Part shown: in pieces, positions 27,751 through 38,849 of the stretch | Position numbering within the stretch: position 1 is the stretch's first letter | Layout of the letters: each line of letters begins with the position of its first letter | Source of the DNA: Klebsiella sp. BIGb0138 | Lineage (GTDB): Bacteria > Pseudomonadota > Gammaproteobacteria > Enterobacterales > Enterobacteriaceae | DNA: 64,000 bases | Reading direction: 5' to 3' | Assembly (NCBI RefSeq): GCF_004342285.1 | Contig: NZ_SMCV01000004.1 | Span: forward strand, 310,001-374,000 | Notes under the pieces: model-generated | What the model saw: the letters and a program-made list of their open reading frames with translations, nothing else | The model's database searches: none | Told to the model about the DNA's origin: nothing | Program-made: the position numbers and the translations under genes

Positions 27751-28511
27751 GATGCGCTCTCCATACCATACAGGGCCAGATGGGCCGCCAGCAGCCGCTG
27801 GCTGACCGGGTGCCGCGGGGCGCTAAACAGGGTATCGACATCGCAGCGTTCGACGATGCGCCCGTGGTCCATCACCGCCACCTCGTGCGCCAGCCGCGCC
27901 ACCACTCCCATATCATGAGTGACCAGCAGCAACCCCTGGCCGCGGGTCGCGACAATCTCTGCCAGCAGATCGAGAATACGCCCCTGGGCGACGGCATCAA
28001 GATCGGTGGTCGGTTCATCGGCAAAGATAAACGGCGCTTTGCTCAGTAGCGCGAGAGCAATCATCATCCGTTGCAGCATGCCGCCGCTCATTTCGAACGG
28101 GTAGCGCAGCAGAAGCCGGGAGGGGGTTTCCAGCCCGACCGCCCGCAGCGTGGCGATAAGGGTCTCGTCATCCGCAGGCTGGCCGACGGCGCGACAGGTT
28201 TCCCGCGCGTGGGTGCCCATCGTGTGTAGCGGATTAAAGGCGCTGCGCGGATTCTGCATGATGGTGGCGACGGTGCCGCCGCGCAGCTGCGCGCCGTGCG
28301 CCGGCACGCCGTCCAGCAGCAGACGACCGGCGGTCTGTTTAACGCCAGGGGGCAGCACGTCAAGAGCGGCGGCGCAGGTCAACGATTTCCCGCAGCCGCT
28401 GCTGCCGATCAGGGCCAGCACCTGCCCGCGCCGCAAGGTCAGCGACAGGTCGTTTACCAGCGGACGGTCGGCGCACAGGGTAAACTGTTCGAACTGGATC
28501 TTCTGCGGCAT
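27747..28511 (-). CDS. nikD: Nickel ABC transporter ATPase NikD
   Basis: A 254-residue ABC ATPase. Walker A is GSSGCGKS (about 36-43), the signature region MSGGMLQRM (about 145-153), and Walker [13 protein letters not shown] (about 165-176). The C-terminal dipeptide/oligopeptide-type extension is short. It shares one base with the nikC stop and overlaps nikE by four bases, so translation is coupled. Confidence 0.96.
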   Translation of the reverse strand: MPQKIQFEQFTLCADRPLVNDLSLTLRRGQVLALIGSSGCGKSLTCAAALDVLPPGVKQTAGRLLLDGVPAHGAQLRGGTVATIMQNPRSAFNPLHTMGTHARETCRAVGQPADDETLIATLRAVGLETPSRLLLRYPFEMSGGMLQRMMIALALLSKAPFIFADEPTTDLDAVAQGRILDLLAEIVATRGQGLLLVTHDMGVVARLAHEVAVMDHGRIVERCDVDTLFSAPRHPVSQRLLAAHLALYGMESAS

Positions 28512-29344
28512 CAGTGACTGTGCTCCGCGATCAGGTGAGGATCGAGACGATCGCGCAGGGCGTCGCCCACCAGGTTAAAGGCCATTACGCTGATAAAGAG
28601 CGCCAGGCCTGGCCACAGCATCTGTAACGGCTGCGTCCAGATGTACTGGCGGGCGTCGTTAATCATCACCCCCCATTCCGCCGTCGGGGCGCTGACCCCG
28701 AGACCGAGGAACGACATCCCGGCGACGTGCAGCATCATATGGCCGATATCGAGCGTCGCGAGGACCAGCAGCGAAGGCACCACCGCGCCTGCCAGATGAT
28801 CGATAAAGAGCCGCCAGCGGCTCGCCCCGCTCAGCCGCGCGGCGAGAATAAATTCGCGCTGGCGCAGGGAAACCACCAGACTGCGCACCATCCGCGCGTA
28901 CCATGCCCAGTGTGACAGGGCGATGGCGATAATCACATTGCTCAGCCCGCTGCCCAGCACGCCGACCATAAAAAACGACAGGATCGAGGTGGGGAAGGTC
29001 ATAAACATATCGGCGGTTCGCATGGTGAGCTGATCGACACGTCCGCCCATCAGGCCCGCGCAGCCGCCGACCAGCAGCCCCAGCGCCAGCACCAGCAATA
29101 AACAGGCCATCACCGCGCCCAGCGACACCCGCGTGGCCGCCAGCAGGCGGGAGAAAATATCGCGGCCGAGGTGGTCGGTTCCCAGCCAGTGCTGGCCGTT
29201 CGGCGAGAGCAGGCGAGAGGGTAAATCAATGGCCTGGGGGTCATACGGTAACCACCACTGGCCGGTGAGCGCCACCAGCGCCAGCAGGGCGATGACGATC
29301 AGCGCGACCCGCACCGACCCGGGTGCGGCGCGGAAAACGTTCAT
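28511..29344 (-). CDS. nikC: Nickel ABC transporter permease NikC
   Basis: A 277-residue inner-membrane permease with about six membrane segments. The DppC-type N-terminal part includes [14 protein letters not shown] (about 55-68), and the EAA-type coupling loop is near [18 protein letters not shown] (about 170-187). It partners with NikB. It overlaps nikB by four bases. Confidence 0.95.
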   Translation of the reverse strand: MNVFRAAPGSVRVALIVIALLALVALTGQWWLPYDPQAIDLPSRLLSPNGQHWLGTDHLGRDIFSRLLAATRVSLGAVMACLLLVLALGLLVGGCAGLMGGRVDQLTMRTADMFMTFPTSILSFFMVGVLGSGLSNVIIAIALSHWAWYARMVRSLVVSLRQREFILAARLSGASRWRLFIDHLAGAVVPSLLVLATLDIGHMMLHVAGMSFLGLGVSAPTAEWGVMINDARQYIWTQPLQMLWPGLALFISVMAFNLVGDALRDRLDPHLIAEHSH

Positions 29345-30285
29345 GAATGCGCTCCTTCATGGCGGCGAATGCGTGGATCCAGCGCGGCGTTCAGGACATC
29401 TACCGCCAGATTACAGAGGGCGAACACCATCACCATAATAAGCGTAAAACATTGAATAACTGGATAGTCACGATTAAAGATTGCCGACACGGCATAGCGC
29501 CCGACGCCGGGCCAGGCAAAAATGTTTTCAATAATCATCGTGCCGCCGATCAGTTCGCCAATATGCATCCCAACGGCGGTAATCATCGGCAGCGAGGCGT
29601 TACGTAAAATGTGGCGGCGTTCGATTTGTCTGGCGTTCAGACCGCGCAGGCGCGCCCAGGTGACATGGCGTTGCCCGGCGACATCCAGCATGCTGGCGCG
29701 CAGCAGACGGGCGTTAATCGCCAGCGACATAAAAGCAATCGACACGGCGGGCAGGATGATGTGCTGCCAGCCGCCGTAGCCCATGGCCGGTAGCCACTGT
29801 AAATAGACCGAGAAGCCCATCACCAGCAAAAAGGCGAGCCAGAAGTTGGGCATCGACACGCCAAGAAAGGCGATCAGCCGGACGGTGAAATCCGGCAGGC
29901 GCTCGCGATGGCGCGCGGCCCAGATTCCCAGCGGTACGGAGGTCAGCAGGATCAGCACCAGCGCCGCGCCCGCCAGCTGTAGCGTCGCGGGGAGGAAGTG
30001 CATGACGTCGTCGAGTACCGGGCGCTGGGTGGCGAAAGAGCGGCCAAAATCCAGATGCAGCGCCCGCCACAGCCAGCTGGCGTACTGGGTGAAGAGCGGT
30101 TGATCCAGCCCAAGCATCGTCCGCGTGGAGGCGACCATCTCCGGCGTAGGCGGCAGGTTCGATAGCCGCAGATAGTCGAGCGCCGGGTCGCCGGTGCCGA
30201 GGCGCAGCATCAGGAAGATAATCACCGAGGCGGCGAAAATCATTGGTATCAGCAGCAGCAGACGCCGCAGGAGATAATGTCGCAT
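29341..30285 (-). CDS. nikB: Nickel ABC transporter permease NikB
   Basis: A 314-residue permease of the DppB type with about six membrane segments. The N-terminal [18 protein letters not shown] segment, the [12 protein letters not shown] loop and the coupling region ([22 protein letters not shown], cut here at about 230) are typical. It directly abuts nikA: the nikA stop overlaps the nikB start codon region by one base. Confidence 0.95.
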   Translation of the reverse strand: MRHYLLRRLLLLIPMIFAASVIIFLMLRLGTGDPALDYLRLSNLPPTPEMVASTRTMLGLDQPLFTQYASWLWRALHLDFGRSFATQRPVLDDVMHFLPATLQLAGAALVLILLTSVPLGIWAARHRERLPDFTVRLIAFLGVSMPNFWLAFLLVMGFSVYLQWLPAMGYGGWQHIILPAVSIAFMSLAINARLLRASMLDVAGQRHVTWARLRGLNARQIERRHILRNASLPMITAVGMHIGELIGGTMIIENIFAWPGVGRYAVSAIFNRDYPVIQCFTLIMVMVFALCNLAVDVLNAALDPRIRRHEGAHS

Positions 30286-31862
30286 CAGGGGGTTACCCCC
30301 TGGATCTGCGCGAAGGGAATGTCGGTGGCGATGGGGGCGTAAGGGATCGCCCCCAGTTCGGGTTTTGCCACCACCATCATTGAGATATAGCTGATTGGCA
30401 GATAGACCGCATCATCGTGCAGGCGGGTCAGAATATCGCGATACAGCGCCTGACGTTGAGTCTCATCGCTGGTGGCCAGAACCTGACCGATCTCTTTATC
30501 AATCAGCGGCTTGTCTGCCAACCCCTGCTGAGCCTGGTAATCGGCGTGCGAGGGCACGCGCATAGAGCTCATAAACGCATGCGGGTCGTACGGTCCCCCC
30601 CAGGTACGGTTGAATATCATGCCAAAACGGCCGTCGCGCTGGCGGGCGTAAATACTGCTTTCTTCTTCGCCGACCAGCGCGACATCGACGCCAGCCTGGC
30701 GCATATCGGCCTGAATAATCTCCGCCATCGATTTACTCAGCGCATCGGTGCCGATAAACGACAGTTCAATACGCAGCGGCTGGCCGTTTTTGTGCCGAAT
30801 CTCTTCGCCCGCCGGCCTTAGCCAGCCGGCGTTCTCCAGCAGGGCATTGGCGCGCCGGGGATCGTACTGGCGCGGTTGCAGCCCGATATTGGCATACGGG
30901 ACGGAGGGGGCGAACAGCGTATCGGCGACCTGCTGCGTGCCGTACAGCGCATTGTCGATCAGCGACTTTTTATTCACCGCGTAGTTTAGCGCTTCACGCA
31001 CCGCCAGCTCATTGGTGGGGGCTTTGGCGGAGTTCAGCGCCAGCATCACCGTTTCGCCGGGTTGAGAAAGCTGGGTACGGTAAGCCGGGTTGTGACGGAA
31101 ACGTTCGAAGGTATCCAGCGGCAGCAGACCTTCGTTACCGTAAAGCAGGTCGATATCCCCGGTTTCAAAGGCCACGGCGCGGGTCATCGGATCCGGGATC
31201 ACTTTCACGGTTACCTGGCGCAGCGCCGGCTTTTCTCCCCAGTAGCGTTCGTTACGCACCAGGACATCATACTGGTTGAGCTTTGACTCTTTCAGTATCC
31301 AGGGGCCGGTGCCGACGGGGGCTTTGATGCCGTGCAGGGTGCCGCCCTCCACAAACTGCGACGGGGCGATAAAACGGAACGGGCGCGGCAGCGCCAGCTC
31401 CTGCAGGAACGGATAGTAGGCGCTTTTCAGGGTGATTTGCAGCTGCGTATCGCTCAGGGCTCTGACATCGCTAATCTGGTTGGTGAGCTCCAGCCAGGCG
31501 TGGCGCTGGCGGTTAGCCAGCACCGCCTGGAAGTTGGCAACCGCCGCCTGGGCGTTGAACGGCTCGCCGTTCGAGAAGCGCACGTCGTTACGCAGGGTAA
31601 AACGCCATACTTTCCCGTCGGCGGAGTGGCTCCAGCGGCTTGCCAGCCACGGTTTTACCGTACCATCCGCCTGATATTGCACCAGCGGTTCATAGACCAT
31701 ACTTTGGGCGAACATCTGGTTGGGGGTATACAGATGCGGATTCAGGGGGCCAACGTTTACCGGCCAGGCGGTGGTTAATTGCGTTGGCGCTGCGCAGGCG
31801 AGCAGAGGAGCGCAGGCGAGAACCGCCAGCAGGGCCGTGCGGAAAATAGACAAGGTATGCAT
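30285..31862 (-). CDS. nikA: Periplasmic nickel-binding protein NikA
   Basis: A 525-residue solute-binding protein of the DppA/OppA family that delivers nickel complexes to NikBC and also takes part in nickel chemotaxis in E. coli. The signal peptide (about 1-24) ends at ACAA before [20 protein letters not shown]. It follows E. coli NikA throughout. It is the first gene of nikABCDER. The promoter region 31863-31940 carries a consensus NikR operator and an FNR-like site, as expected for anaerobic supply of nickel to hydrogenases, with urease a further possible use in Klebsiella. Confidence 0.97.
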   Translation of the reverse strand: MHTLSIFRTALLAVLACAPLLACAAPTQLTTAWPVNVGPLNPHLYTPNQMFAQSMVYEPLVQYQADGTVKPWLASRWSHSADGKVWRFTLRNDVRFSNGEPFNAQAAVANFQAVLANRQRHAWLELTNQISDVRALSDTQLQITLKSAYYPFLQELALPRPFRFIAPSQFVEGGTLHGIKAPVGTGPWILKESKLNQYDVLVRNERYWGEKPALRQVTVKVIPDPMTRAVAFETGDIDLLYGNEGLLPLDTFERFRHNPAYRTQLSQPGETVMLALNSAKAPTNELAVREALNYAVNKKSLIDNALYGTQQVADTLFAPSVPYANIGLQPRQYDPRRANALLENAGWLRPAGEEIRHKNGQPLRIELSFIGTDALSKSMAEIIQADMRQAGVDVALVGEEESSIYARQRDGRFGMIFNRTWGGPYDPHAFMSSMRVPSHADYQAQQGLADKPLIDKEIGQVLATSDETQRQALYRDILTRLHDDAVYLPISYISMMVVAKPELGAIPYAPIATDIPFAQIQGVTP

Positions 31863-31878
31863 CTCAGTGGACAGGAAA

Positions 31879-31906
31879 GTATGATGATTTTAATAATTCA
31901 TCATAC
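31879..31906 (-). promoter_or_regulatory. NikR operator of nikABCDER
   Basis: GTATGA, exactly 16 bases, then TCATAC: a perfect match to the E. coli NikR operator. It lies 16 bases before the nikA start, where bound Ni-NikR would cover the transcription start region. Confidence 0.93.
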
Positions 31907-31919
31907 TTAGGGCGTAACC

Positions 31920-31933
31920 TGGATCAATATCAG
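31920..31933 (-). promoter_or_regulatory. FNR-like site in front of nikA
   Basis: CTGATATTGATCCA matches TTGAT-N4-ATCAA at eight of ten positions. Its centre is 34 bp upstream of the centre of the NikR operator, a placement compatible with class II activation near -41.5. Confidence 0.5.
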
Positions 31934-31975
31934 GCCTTAAAACATAAGAAAACCCTATATCCGGCCACGGCCTGC

Positions 31976-32836
31976 TCAGCCGTGCCTGAACAGCGCCAGC
32001 AGCGTGGCGACCTGTTCATCAACAGGGGGCAGATCGCGCTTGACGATCAGATGCAGCGGCGTTGCCCGCCGTGCGCCGTGGCCGAGCGGCAGCGCTTGCA
32101 AGATGCCCTGGTCCAACTGCCGACGGATGCGTTCTTCCGGGAGCCAGCCGAAGCCAACCTGATACTGTACCGCGTCGATGGCGGCATCAATGGTCGAAAA
32201 GGTCCACGCCTCGCGGGCGGAGTGTGGATCGTGGCTGCGATCGGCGATACGCACCAGCGGCCAGGGGGCCAGCGCGTGATCATCCAGCGGTCCGTCAAAG
32301 GCGGCAAGCGGGTGATCCCGGTGGGCGACGGCGACAAAATCGATATTCATCAGCCACTCCCCGCGCCCGGTAATATCCTGACGACGGGTCAGCACCATCA
32401 CATCGGCTTCGCTACGCGTCGGATCTTCTTCATCGAACGTCTCCAGTACCTCGGTCATCCTGACCTGCGTTTGCGGATAGCGCTGCTGGAACTGCCGCAG
32501 AATGGCAAACAGCCGCTCGCGGGGGAAAATGCTGTCAACGACCAGATTCAACCGGGTTCGCGCGCCGTCACGCAGGGTCGCGGCATGAGTTTCCACATAG
32601 GCAAAGGCCTGCAGCAGCGGTTTGACCTGGCTGAGCAGTAGCTCGCCTGCTGGCGTCAGTACGGCGCGGCGCCCTGATGGCGTCAGAAGCGTGACTCCCA
32701 GACGCTCCTGGAGCAGCGCGAGGTTATAGCTGACCGACGACTGGCTGCGGTGGGTCTCTTCCGCCGCTTTGGCGAAGCTACCCAGCTCAATAACCTTCTC
32801 CAGCAGCGCCCACTGCTCCAGGGTTGTCTTGTGCAT
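31976..32836 (-). CDS. LysR-family regulator, probably of padC
   Basis: A 286-residue LysR-type regulator with an N-terminal HTH (about 4-62, FAKAAEETHRSQSSVSYNLALLQERLG) and a ligand-binding domain (about 88-284). It is divergent from padC across 99 bases containing a CATC/GATG dyad (ATTCATC and GGATGTAT) near its own start. By position it most likely activates padC in response to hydroxycinnamic acids. Gram-positive padC is instead controlled by PadR repressors, an unrelated family. Confidence 0.88.
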   Translation of the reverse strand: MHKTTLEQWALLEKVIELGSFAKAAEETHRSQSSVSYNLALLQERLGVTLLTPSGRRAVLTPAGELLLSQVKPLLQAFAYVETHAATLRDGARTRLNLVVDSIFPRERLFAILRQFQQRYPQTQVRMTEVLETFDEEDPTRSEADVMVLTRRQDITGRGEWLMNIDFVAVAHRDHPLAAFDGPLDDHALAPWPLVRIADRSHDPHSAREAWTFSTIDAAIDAVQYQVGFGWLPEERIRRQLDQGILQALPLGHGARRATPLHLIVKRDLPPVDEQVATLLALFRHG

Positions 32837-32935
32837 AATTCATCTAAAAAGTGGATGTATTTAATCAAAACATAGCGTTATTCATTCATTTTTTAAAGCA
32901 GTAAGCTGCTTCTCCACAACAGAGGAGCAAAAATA

Positions 32936-33439
32936 ATGAGCACTTTTGACAAACATGACCTGAGCGGCTTTATCGGTAAACATCTGGTTTATACCTACGA
33001 TAATGGCTGGAACTACGAGATATATGTGAAAAACGGCACCACGCTGGATTACCGAATTCACAGCGGGATCGTGGCTAACCGCTGGGTGAAAGATCAGCAG
33101 GCGTGGATCGTCCGGGTGGGGGAGAGCATTTATAAAATCTCATGGACCGAGCCGACCGGTACTGACGTTAGCCTGATCGTGAACCTCGGCGATAAACTCT
33201 TCCACGGTACGATCTTCTTCCCGCGTTGGGTTATCAACAACCCGGAAAAAACCGTTTGCTTCCAGAATGAGCATATCCCGTTGATGATTTCTTACCGCGA
33301 GGCTGGTCCTGCCTACCCCACTGAAGTGATTGATGAGTTTGCGACCATCACCTTTGTTCGTGATTGTGGCGCTAACAATGATAATGTGATTAATTGCCCG
33401 GCTAATGAATTAGCGGAAAACTTTCCTGAAAATTTGTAA
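32936..33439 (+). CDS. padC: Phenolic acid decarboxylase
   Basis: Cofactor-free enzyme (167 residues) that decarboxylates p-coumaric, ferulic and caffeic acids to the vinylphenols. The family core is clear: LVYTYDNGWNYEIYVKN (about 17-33) with the twin tyrosines, IHSGIVANRWVKDQ and GTIFFPRWV. It detoxifies plant phenolic acids. RBS AGAGGAG lies before ATG 32936. It is monocistronic, next to a divergent LysR regulator, and a TGCGTTCC/GGAACGCA hairpin follows at 33541. Confidence 0.95.
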   Translation: MSTFDKHDLSGFIGKHLVYTYDNGWNYEIYVKNGTTLDYRIHSGIVANRWVKDQQAWIVRVGESIYKISWTEPTGTDVSLIVNLGDKLFHGTIFFPRWVINNPEKTVCFQNEHIPLMISYREAGPAYPTEVIDEFATITFVRDCGANNDNVINCPANELAENFPENL

Positions 33440-33540
33440 TATTTTCGAAAACAATCTGTGATCCCATCCAGGGTTTCATAATCTTGACACCCGTAATCAT
33501 TATTGCGAATTGGTTTACTCTTCGTTTAATTTTTCGATAT

Positions 33541-33572
33541 TGCGTTCCCGTTTTTCTCATTGCAGGAACGCA
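33541..33572. terminator. Hairpin in the padC-arnB gap
   Basis: TGCGTTCC and GGAACGCA form a perfect 8-bp stem with a 16-base loop containing T5. It is 100 bases after padC. The gap 33440-33828 is otherwise very AT-rich and holds the arn promoter; I see no gene in it. Confidence 0.4.
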
Positions 33573-33658
33573 TCCTTCGGAGAATATTCATATTGAATAT
33601 CAATATATATCAATGAATTGCATTCATATTTTGATTCCTTCTCAAATAATATTAATTT

Positions 33659-33675
33659 CTTAATATTATCCTAAG
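33659..33675 (+). promoter_or_regulatory. PmrA (BasR)-like box of the arn operon
   Basis: CTTAAT, five bases, CCTAAG matches the PmrA tandem half-site consensus (C/T)TTAA(G/T)-N5-(C/T)TTAA(G/T) with one mismatch. It lies 154 bases before arnB and just ahead of an AT-rich -10-like stretch (TAAATTTAATGATAT). Confidence 0.65.
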
Positions 33676-33828
33676 CAAACCTGACTAAATTTAATGATAT
33701 ACCGTCACTATGCCATGAAATGTGGCATTGAAAGAATTCCATTTTCATTTTGTTTAAGTGCACTGGCGCAGGATATTTTTTTATCGCACCGGGTTTTAGG
33801 TTTGGGTCATATACAGAGCAGGAACATG

Positions 33829-34968
33829 ATGAGCGAATTTTTGCCGTTTTCGCGCCCGTCAATGGGTGACGCAGAGCTGGCTGCGCTGCGTGAAGTGTTG
33901 CAATCGGGCTGGATCACCACCGGGCCGAAAAATCAGGCGCTGGAGGCGGCTTTTTGTACGCTGACCGGTAATCTTCACGCCGTGGCGGTCAGTTCCGCCA
34001 CCGGCGGTATGCACGTCACTTTAATGGCGTTGGGCATCGGTCCCGGCGATGAGGTCATTACTCCGTCGCAGACCTGGGTCTCCACTCTGAACATGATCTG
34101 CCTGCTGGGGGCGACACCGGTGATGATCGATGTCGACGGCGATAATCTGATGATTACCGCGCAGGCGGTGGCAGCGGCGATCACCCCGCGCACGAAAGCG
34201 ATTGTTCCGGTGCATTACGCCGGCGCGCCGGCGGATATCGACGCGCTGCGCGCCGTCGGCGAACGCCACGGCATCCCGATTATCGAAGATGCTGCGCACG
34301 CGGCGGGGACGTACTACAAAGGCCGCCACGTGGGCTATCGGGGTACCGCCATCTTCTCGTTCCACGCGATTAAAAATATGACCTGCGCCGAAGGCGGCCT
34401 GATTGTCACCGATGACGAACGGCTGGCCTCGCGGATCCGCAGCCTGAAGTTCCACGGCCTTGGCGTCGACGCGTATGACCGCCAGACCCACGGGCGCGCC
34501 CCGCAGGCGGAGGTAATTTCTCCGGGCTTTAAATACAATCTGGCCGATATCAACGCCGCGCTGGCGCTGGTGCAGCTGGATAAACTGGCGCATGCCAACC
34601 AGCGCCGGGGCGAGATTGCGCAGCGTTATCTGCGCGAGCTGGCGGATACGCCATTCAAACCGCTGACGGTACCGGAGTGGGAACATCAGCACGCCTGGCA
34701 TCTGTTTATTATTCGCGTGGATGAAGCCTCCTGCGGCCTCAGCCGCGATACCTTAATGGAAAAGCTGAAGGCCATGGGCATCGGTACCGGCCTGCATTTC
34801 CGCGCGGCGCACACGCAAAAGTACTACCGCGAACGTTTCCCGACGCTTTCATTGCCGAATACGGAATGGAACAGCGCGCGCATTTGTTCACTCCCTCTGT
34901 TCCCGGATATGACCGATGACGACGTCACCCGCGTCATTTCCGCGCTGCACCAGCTGTCAGGATGTTGA
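33829..34968 (+). CDS. arnB: UDP-4-amino-4-deoxy-L-arabinose aminotransferase ArnB
   Basis: PLP-dependent enzyme (379 residues) that transaminates UDP-4-keto-pentose to UDP-L-Ara4N, a precursor for lipid A modification and polymyxin resistance. It belongs to the DegT/DnrJ/EryC1 family; the PLP lysine is in [14 protein letters not shown] (about residue 182). The frame is open from 33694, but the second of two adjacent ATGs, at 33829, has AGGA at good distance and gives the conserved N-terminus SEFLPFSRP. It is the first gene of arnBCADTEF. Confidence 0.97.
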   Translation: MSEFLPFSRPSMGDAELAALREVLQSGWITTGPKNQALEAAFCTLTGNLHAVAVSSATGGMHVTLMALGIGPGDEVITPSQTWVSTLNMICLLGATPVMIDVDGDNLMITAQAVAAAITPRTKAIVPVHYAGAPADIDALRAVGERHGIPIIEDAAHAAGTYYKGRHVGYRGTAIFSFHAIKNMTCAEGGLIVTDDERLASRIRSLKFHGLGVDAYDRQTHGRAPQAEVISPGFKYNLADINAALALVQLDKLAHANQRRGEIAQRYLRELADTPFKPLTVPEWEHQHAWHLFIIRVDEASCGLSRDTLMEKLKAMGIGTGLHFRAAHTQKYYRERFPTLSLPNTEWNSARICSLPLFPDMTDDDVTRVISALHQLSGC

Positions 34969-34969
34969 T

Positions 34970-35953
34970 ATGTTGAGTTACCCTCCCGTGAAAAAGATTT
35001 CGGTTGTTATCCCGGTTTATAACGAGCAGGAGAGCCTGCCCGAGCTTATCCGCCGTACGGATAGCGCCTGTGCGACGCTGGGACGCCAGTATGAAATTCT
35101 GCTGGTCGACGACGGCAGCAGCGATGATTCCGCGCGGATGCTGACGGAGGCGGCTGAAGCCGAAGGCAGCCACGTGGTGGCGGTGCTGCTAAACCGCAAC
35201 TACGGTCAGCATTCGGCGATTATGGCCGGCTTTAGCCATGTTACCGGCGACCTGATTATCACCCTCGATGCCGACCTGCAAAACCCGCCGGAAGAGATCC
35301 CGCGGCTGGTGGTGAAGGCCGATGAGGGCTACGACGTGGTGGGGACCGTCCGGCAGAACCGCCAGGACACCTTCTTCCGTAAAAGCGCCTCGAAGATGAT
35401 CAACCGCCTGATTCAACGCACCACCGGTAAAGCCATGGGCGATTACGGCTGCATGCTGCGGGCCTATCGCCGGCATATCATCGACGCGATGCTGAACTGC
35501 CATGAGCGCAGTACGTTTATCCCGATCCTCGCGAATACCTTCGCCCGCCGGGCGGTCGAAATCCCGGTGATGCACGCCGAACGGGAGTTCGGTGATTCGA
35601 AATACAGCTTTATGCGCCTGATTAACCTGATGTACGACCTGGTGACCTGTCTGACCACCACGCCGCTGCGTCTGCTTAGCGTCTTCGGCAGCATTATTGC
35701 CCTGCTGGGCTTCGCCTTCGCCTTCTTGCTGGTGATTCTGCGGCTGGTATTTGGCCCGCAGTGGGCGGCGGAAGGGGTGTTTATGCTGTTCGCCGTGCTG
35801 TTCATGTTTATTGGCGCCCAGTTTGTCGGCATGGGGCTGCTCGGGGAGTATATCGGCCGTATCTATAACGATGTGCGCGCCCGTCCTCGCTACTTTATTC
35901 AACGTGTTGTTCGTCAGCCGGAAACGGCATCTCAAGAGGAAGATCGTTCATGA
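34970..35953 (+). CDS. arnC: Undecaprenyl-phosphate 4-deoxy-4-formamido-L-arabinose transferase ArnC
   Basis: Membrane GT2-family glycosyltransferase (327 residues) that loads Ara4FN onto undecaprenyl phosphate. The GT-A domain (about 10-230) has [13 protein letters not shown] and the [12 protein letters not shown] motif for sugar-nucleotide and metal; two C-terminal membrane segments follow (about 235-305). ATG 34970 starts two bases after the arnB stop with AGGA eight bases upstream. Its end overlaps arnA by four bases. Confidence 0.97.
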   Translation: MLSYPPVKKISVVIPVYNEQESLPELIRRTDSACATLGRQYEILLVDDGSSDDSARMLTEAAEAEGSHVVAVLLNRNYGQHSAIMAGFSHVTGDLIITLDADLQNPPEEIPRLVVKADEGYDVVGTVRQNRQDTFFRKSASKMINRLIQRTTGKAMGDYGCMLRAYRRHIIDAMLNCHERSTFIPILANTFARRAVEIPVMHAEREFGDSKYSFMRLINLMYDLVTCLTTTPLRLLSVFGSIIALLGFAFAFLLVILRLVFGPQWAAEGVFMLFAVLFMFIGAQFVGMGLLGEYIGRIYNDVRARPRYFIQRVVRQPETASQEEDRS

Positions 35954-37935
35954 AAGCTGTAGTCTTCGCTTATCACGATATGGGTTGCGCAGGTATCCAG
36001 TCCCTGCTGCAGTGCGGATATGAAATCGCGGCTATTTTCACCCATCCGGATAATGCTGGCGAAAACCATTTCTTTGGTTCGGTCGCGCGCATTGCGGCGG
36101 AACAAGGTATCCCGGTATGGGCGCCGGAAGACGTCAACCATCCGCTGTGGGTGGAACGCATCCGCGAAATGCAGCCGGATGTGCTGTTCTCTTTCTATTA
36201 TCGTAACCTGTTAGGTGATGAGATCCTCAGCCTGGCAGAAAAAGGGGCCTTTAACCTGCACGGTTCGCTGCTGCCGAAATACCGCGGCCGCGCCCCGCTG
36301 AACTGGGTGCTGGTTAACGGCGAAAGCGAAACCGGCGTCACCCTGCACCGGATGATCGGCCGTGCCGATGCGGGCGATATCGTCGCGCAGCAGGCGGTCG
36401 CTATCGGGGCCGATGACGTGGCGCTGACCCTGCATCGCAAGCTGTGTTCCGCGGCTGCAGACCTGCTGGGGCAGGCGCTGCCGGCGATTCGCGATGGCAA
36501 CACTCAGGAGCGCGCGCAGGATGAGAGCCAGGCGACCTATGTCGGCCGCCGCTCGCCGGAAGACGGGCGTCTTGATTGGGACAAACCGGCCCTGACGCTG
36601 CATAACCTGGTTCGCGCCGTTTCCGATCCGTGGCCGGGCGCCTTTGGCTATGTCGGCGCCAACAAGTTTATCGTCTGGACATCCCGCGTGCGTCGCGATC
36701 TGACGGCGGCAAAACCGGGAACGGTGATCTCCACTGCGCCGCTGCTGGTGGCCTGTGAGGACGGCGCGCTGGAGATCGTCACCGGGCAAACCGAACACGG
36801 CGTGTACATGCAGGGCGCACAGCTGGCGCAGGCGCTGGGGCTGGTATCCGGCGCGGTGCTGAGCAGCAAACCGGTGGCGGCGATCAAACGCCGCACCCGC
36901 GTACTGATCCTCGGCGTGAACGGGTTTATCGGCAACCACCTGACCGAACGCTTGCTGCAGGACGATAATTACGAAATCTATGGCCTGGATATCGGTTCTG
37001 ACGCCATCAGCCGTTTCCTTGGCAACCCGCGTTTCCACTTCGTTGAAGGCGATATCAGCATTCACTCCGAGTGGATTGAGTATCACATCAAGAAATGCGA
37101 TGTGGTCCTGCCGCTGGTGGCGATTGCCACCCCTATTGAATACACCCGCAACCCGCTGCGCGTGTTCGAGCTGGATTTTGAAGAGAACCTGAAGATCATC
37201 CGCGACTGTGTGAAATACGATAAGCGCATCATCTTCCCGTCGACTTCGGAAGTCTACGGCATGTGCACCGACAACAACTTCGATGAGGACAGCTCGAACC
37301 TGGTGGTGGGGCCGATTAATAAACAGCGCTGGATTTACTCGGTATCGAAGCAGCTGCTCGACCGCGTTATCTGGGCCTACGGCGACAAGTCCGGCCTGCG
37401 CTTCACCCTGTTCCGTCCGTTCAACTGGATGGGGCCGCGTCTGGATAACCTCAACGCCGCGCGTATCGGCAGCTCCCGCGCGATTACCCAACTGATCCTG
37501 AACCTGGTGGAAGGCTCGCCGATTAAGCTTATCGAAGGCGGTAAGCAGAAGCGTTGTTTCACCGATATCAGCGACGGTATCGAAGCCCTGTTCCGGATTA
37601 TCGAGAACAAAGATGGCCGCTGTGACGGGCAGATTATCAACATCGGCAACCCGGACAACGAAGCCAGTATCAAAGAGCTGGCGGAAATGCTGCTGGACTG
37701 CTTCGAACGTCATCCGCTGCGCGGCAATTTCCCGCCGTTCGCCGGTTTCCGCGATGTGGAGAGCAGCGATTACTACGGTAAAGGCTATCAGGATGTGGAG
37801 CATCGTAAACCGAGCATTCGCAACGCGAAGCGCTGTCTGAGCTGGGCGCCGACGGTACCGATGGAAGCGACCGTGGAACAGACCCTCGACTTTTTCCTGC
37901 GCACCGTAGAACTGGCGGACGACAAGACATCATGA
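35950..37935 (+). CDS. arnA: Bifunctional formyltransferase/UDP-glucuronate decarboxylase ArnA
   Basis: A 661-residue cytoplasmic fusion enzyme. The N-terminal formyltransferase domain (about 1-300) carries [18 protein letters not shown] with the catalytic N102 and H104 region and formylates UDP-Ara4N. The C-terminal SDR domain (about 315-660) starts with [10 protein letters not shown] and oxidatively decarboxylates UDP-glucuronate to the 4-keto-pentose. Length and residues match E. coli ArnA. It overlaps arnC and arnD by four bases each. Confidence 0.98.
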   Translation: MKAVVFAYHDMGCAGIQSLLQCGYEIAAIFTHPDNAGENHFFGSVARIAAEQGIPVWAPEDVNHPLWVERIREMQPDVLFSFYYRNLLGDEILSLAEKGAFNLHGSLLPKYRGRAPLNWVLVNGESETGVTLHRMIGRADAGDIVAQQAVAIGADDVALTLHRKLCSAAADLLGQALPAIRDGNTQERAQDESQATYVGRRSPEDGRLDWDKPALTLHNLVRAVSDPWPGAFGYVGANKFIVWTSRVRRDLTAAKPGTVISTAPLLVACEDGALEIVTGQTEHGVYMQGAQLAQALGLVSGAVLSSKPVAAIKRRTRVLILGVNGFIGNHLTERLLQDDNYEIYGLDIGSDAISRFLGNPRFHFVEGDISIHSEWIEYHIKKCDVVLPLVAIATPIEYTRNPLRVFELDFEENLKIIRDCVKYDKRIIFPSTSEVYGMCTDNNFDEDSSNLVVGPINKQRWIYSVSKQLLDRVIWAYGDKSGLRFTLFRPFNWMGPRLDNLNAARIGSSRAITQLILNLVEGSPIKLIEGGKQKRCFTDISDGIEALFRIIENKDGRCDGQIINIGNPDNEASIKELAEMLLDCFERHPLRGNFPPFAGFRDVESSDYYGKGYQDVEHRKPSIRNAKRCLSWAPTVPMEATVEQTLDFFLRTVELADDKTS

Positions 37936-38849
37936 AACGGGTCGGCTTACGCATCGATGTTGATACTTTTCGCGGTACGCGGGACGGGGTCCCGCGGCTG
38001 CTGACCCTGCTGGGCCGGCACGGGATTCAGGCAAGCTTCTTCTTCAGCGTTGGGCCGGACAATATGGGGCGTCATTTATGGCGTCTGATAAAACCGAAGT
38101 TTCTGTGGAAGATGCTGCGCTCCAACGCCGCCTCGCTGTACGGCTGGGATATTCTGCTGGCCGGTACCGCGTGGCCCGGGCGGCGCATCGGCGCCGGCAA
38201 TGAGGCGGTGATCCGCGAGACGGCGCAAACGCATGAAGTGGGGCTACATGCCTGGGATCATTACAGCTGGCAGACCTGGAGCGGCGTCTGGCCGCAGGAA
38301 CGGCTGGTGCTGGAGGTGGAGCGTGGCCTGCTGGAGCTGGAACGGATCATCGGCCGCCCGGTCACCTGCTCGGCCGTGGCGGGCTGGCGGGCCGACCAGC
38401 GGGTGATTAAAGCGAAAGAGTCGTTTGATTTCCTCTACAACAGCGACTGTCGGGGGAGCGGGCCATTTCTACCGCAGACCGGGCAGGAGGCGCTGGGGAC
38501 CGTGCAGGTCCCGGTGACGTTACCTACCTGGGATGAGGTGGTCGGCAGCGCCGTCGACGCCGACGGTTTCAATCGCTATCTGCTGGACTGCATTCATCGT
38601 GATACCGGCACGCCGGTGTATACCATTCATGCGGAAGTCGAAGGGATTGCTTTTGCGCAGCAGTTTGATGCCCTGCTCACGATGGCGGCGGAAGAGGAGA
38701 TTCAGTTTTGTCCGCTTAGCCAGCTGCTGCCCGCTGATTTCAGCGTGTTGCCGGTGGGGAAAGTGGTGCGCGGTGAGCTGGCCGGCCGGGAAGGCTGGCT
38801 TGGGCGTGAACAATTATTGAGTTCGACGTATGAAAAGCATTCGTTATAG
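37932..38849 (+). CDS. arnD: 4-deoxy-4-formamido-L-arabinose-phosphoundecaprenol deformylase ArnD
   Basis: A 305-residue polysaccharide-deacetylase-type (NodB) metal enzyme that removes the formyl group from lipid-linked Ara4FN at the membrane. The catalytic [13 protein letters not shown] motif (about 7-19) and the later metal-ligand [12 protein letters not shown] segment (about 101-112) are present. It overlaps arnA by four bases and arnT by twenty. Confidence 0.97.
   Translation: MKRVGLRIDVDTFRGTRDGVPRLLTLLGRHGIQASFFFSVGPDNMGRHLWRLIKPKFLWKMLRSNAASLYGWDILLAGTAWPGRRIGAGNEAVIRETAQTHEVGLHAWDHYSWQTWSGVWPQERLVLEVERGLLELERIIGRPVTCSAVAGWRADQRVIKAKESFDFLYNSDCRGSGPFLPQTGQEALGTVQVPVTLPTWDEVVGSAVDADGFNRYLLDCIHRDTGTPVYTIHAEVEGIAFAQQFDALLTMAAEEEIQFCPLSQLLPADFSVLPVGKVVRGELAGREGWLGREQLLSSTYEKHSL

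Noticed and set aside
36211-37803. 530-codon open frame antisense to arnA
   Set aside because: Same GC-driven shadow; arnA is complete and matches its family with all catalytic residues.
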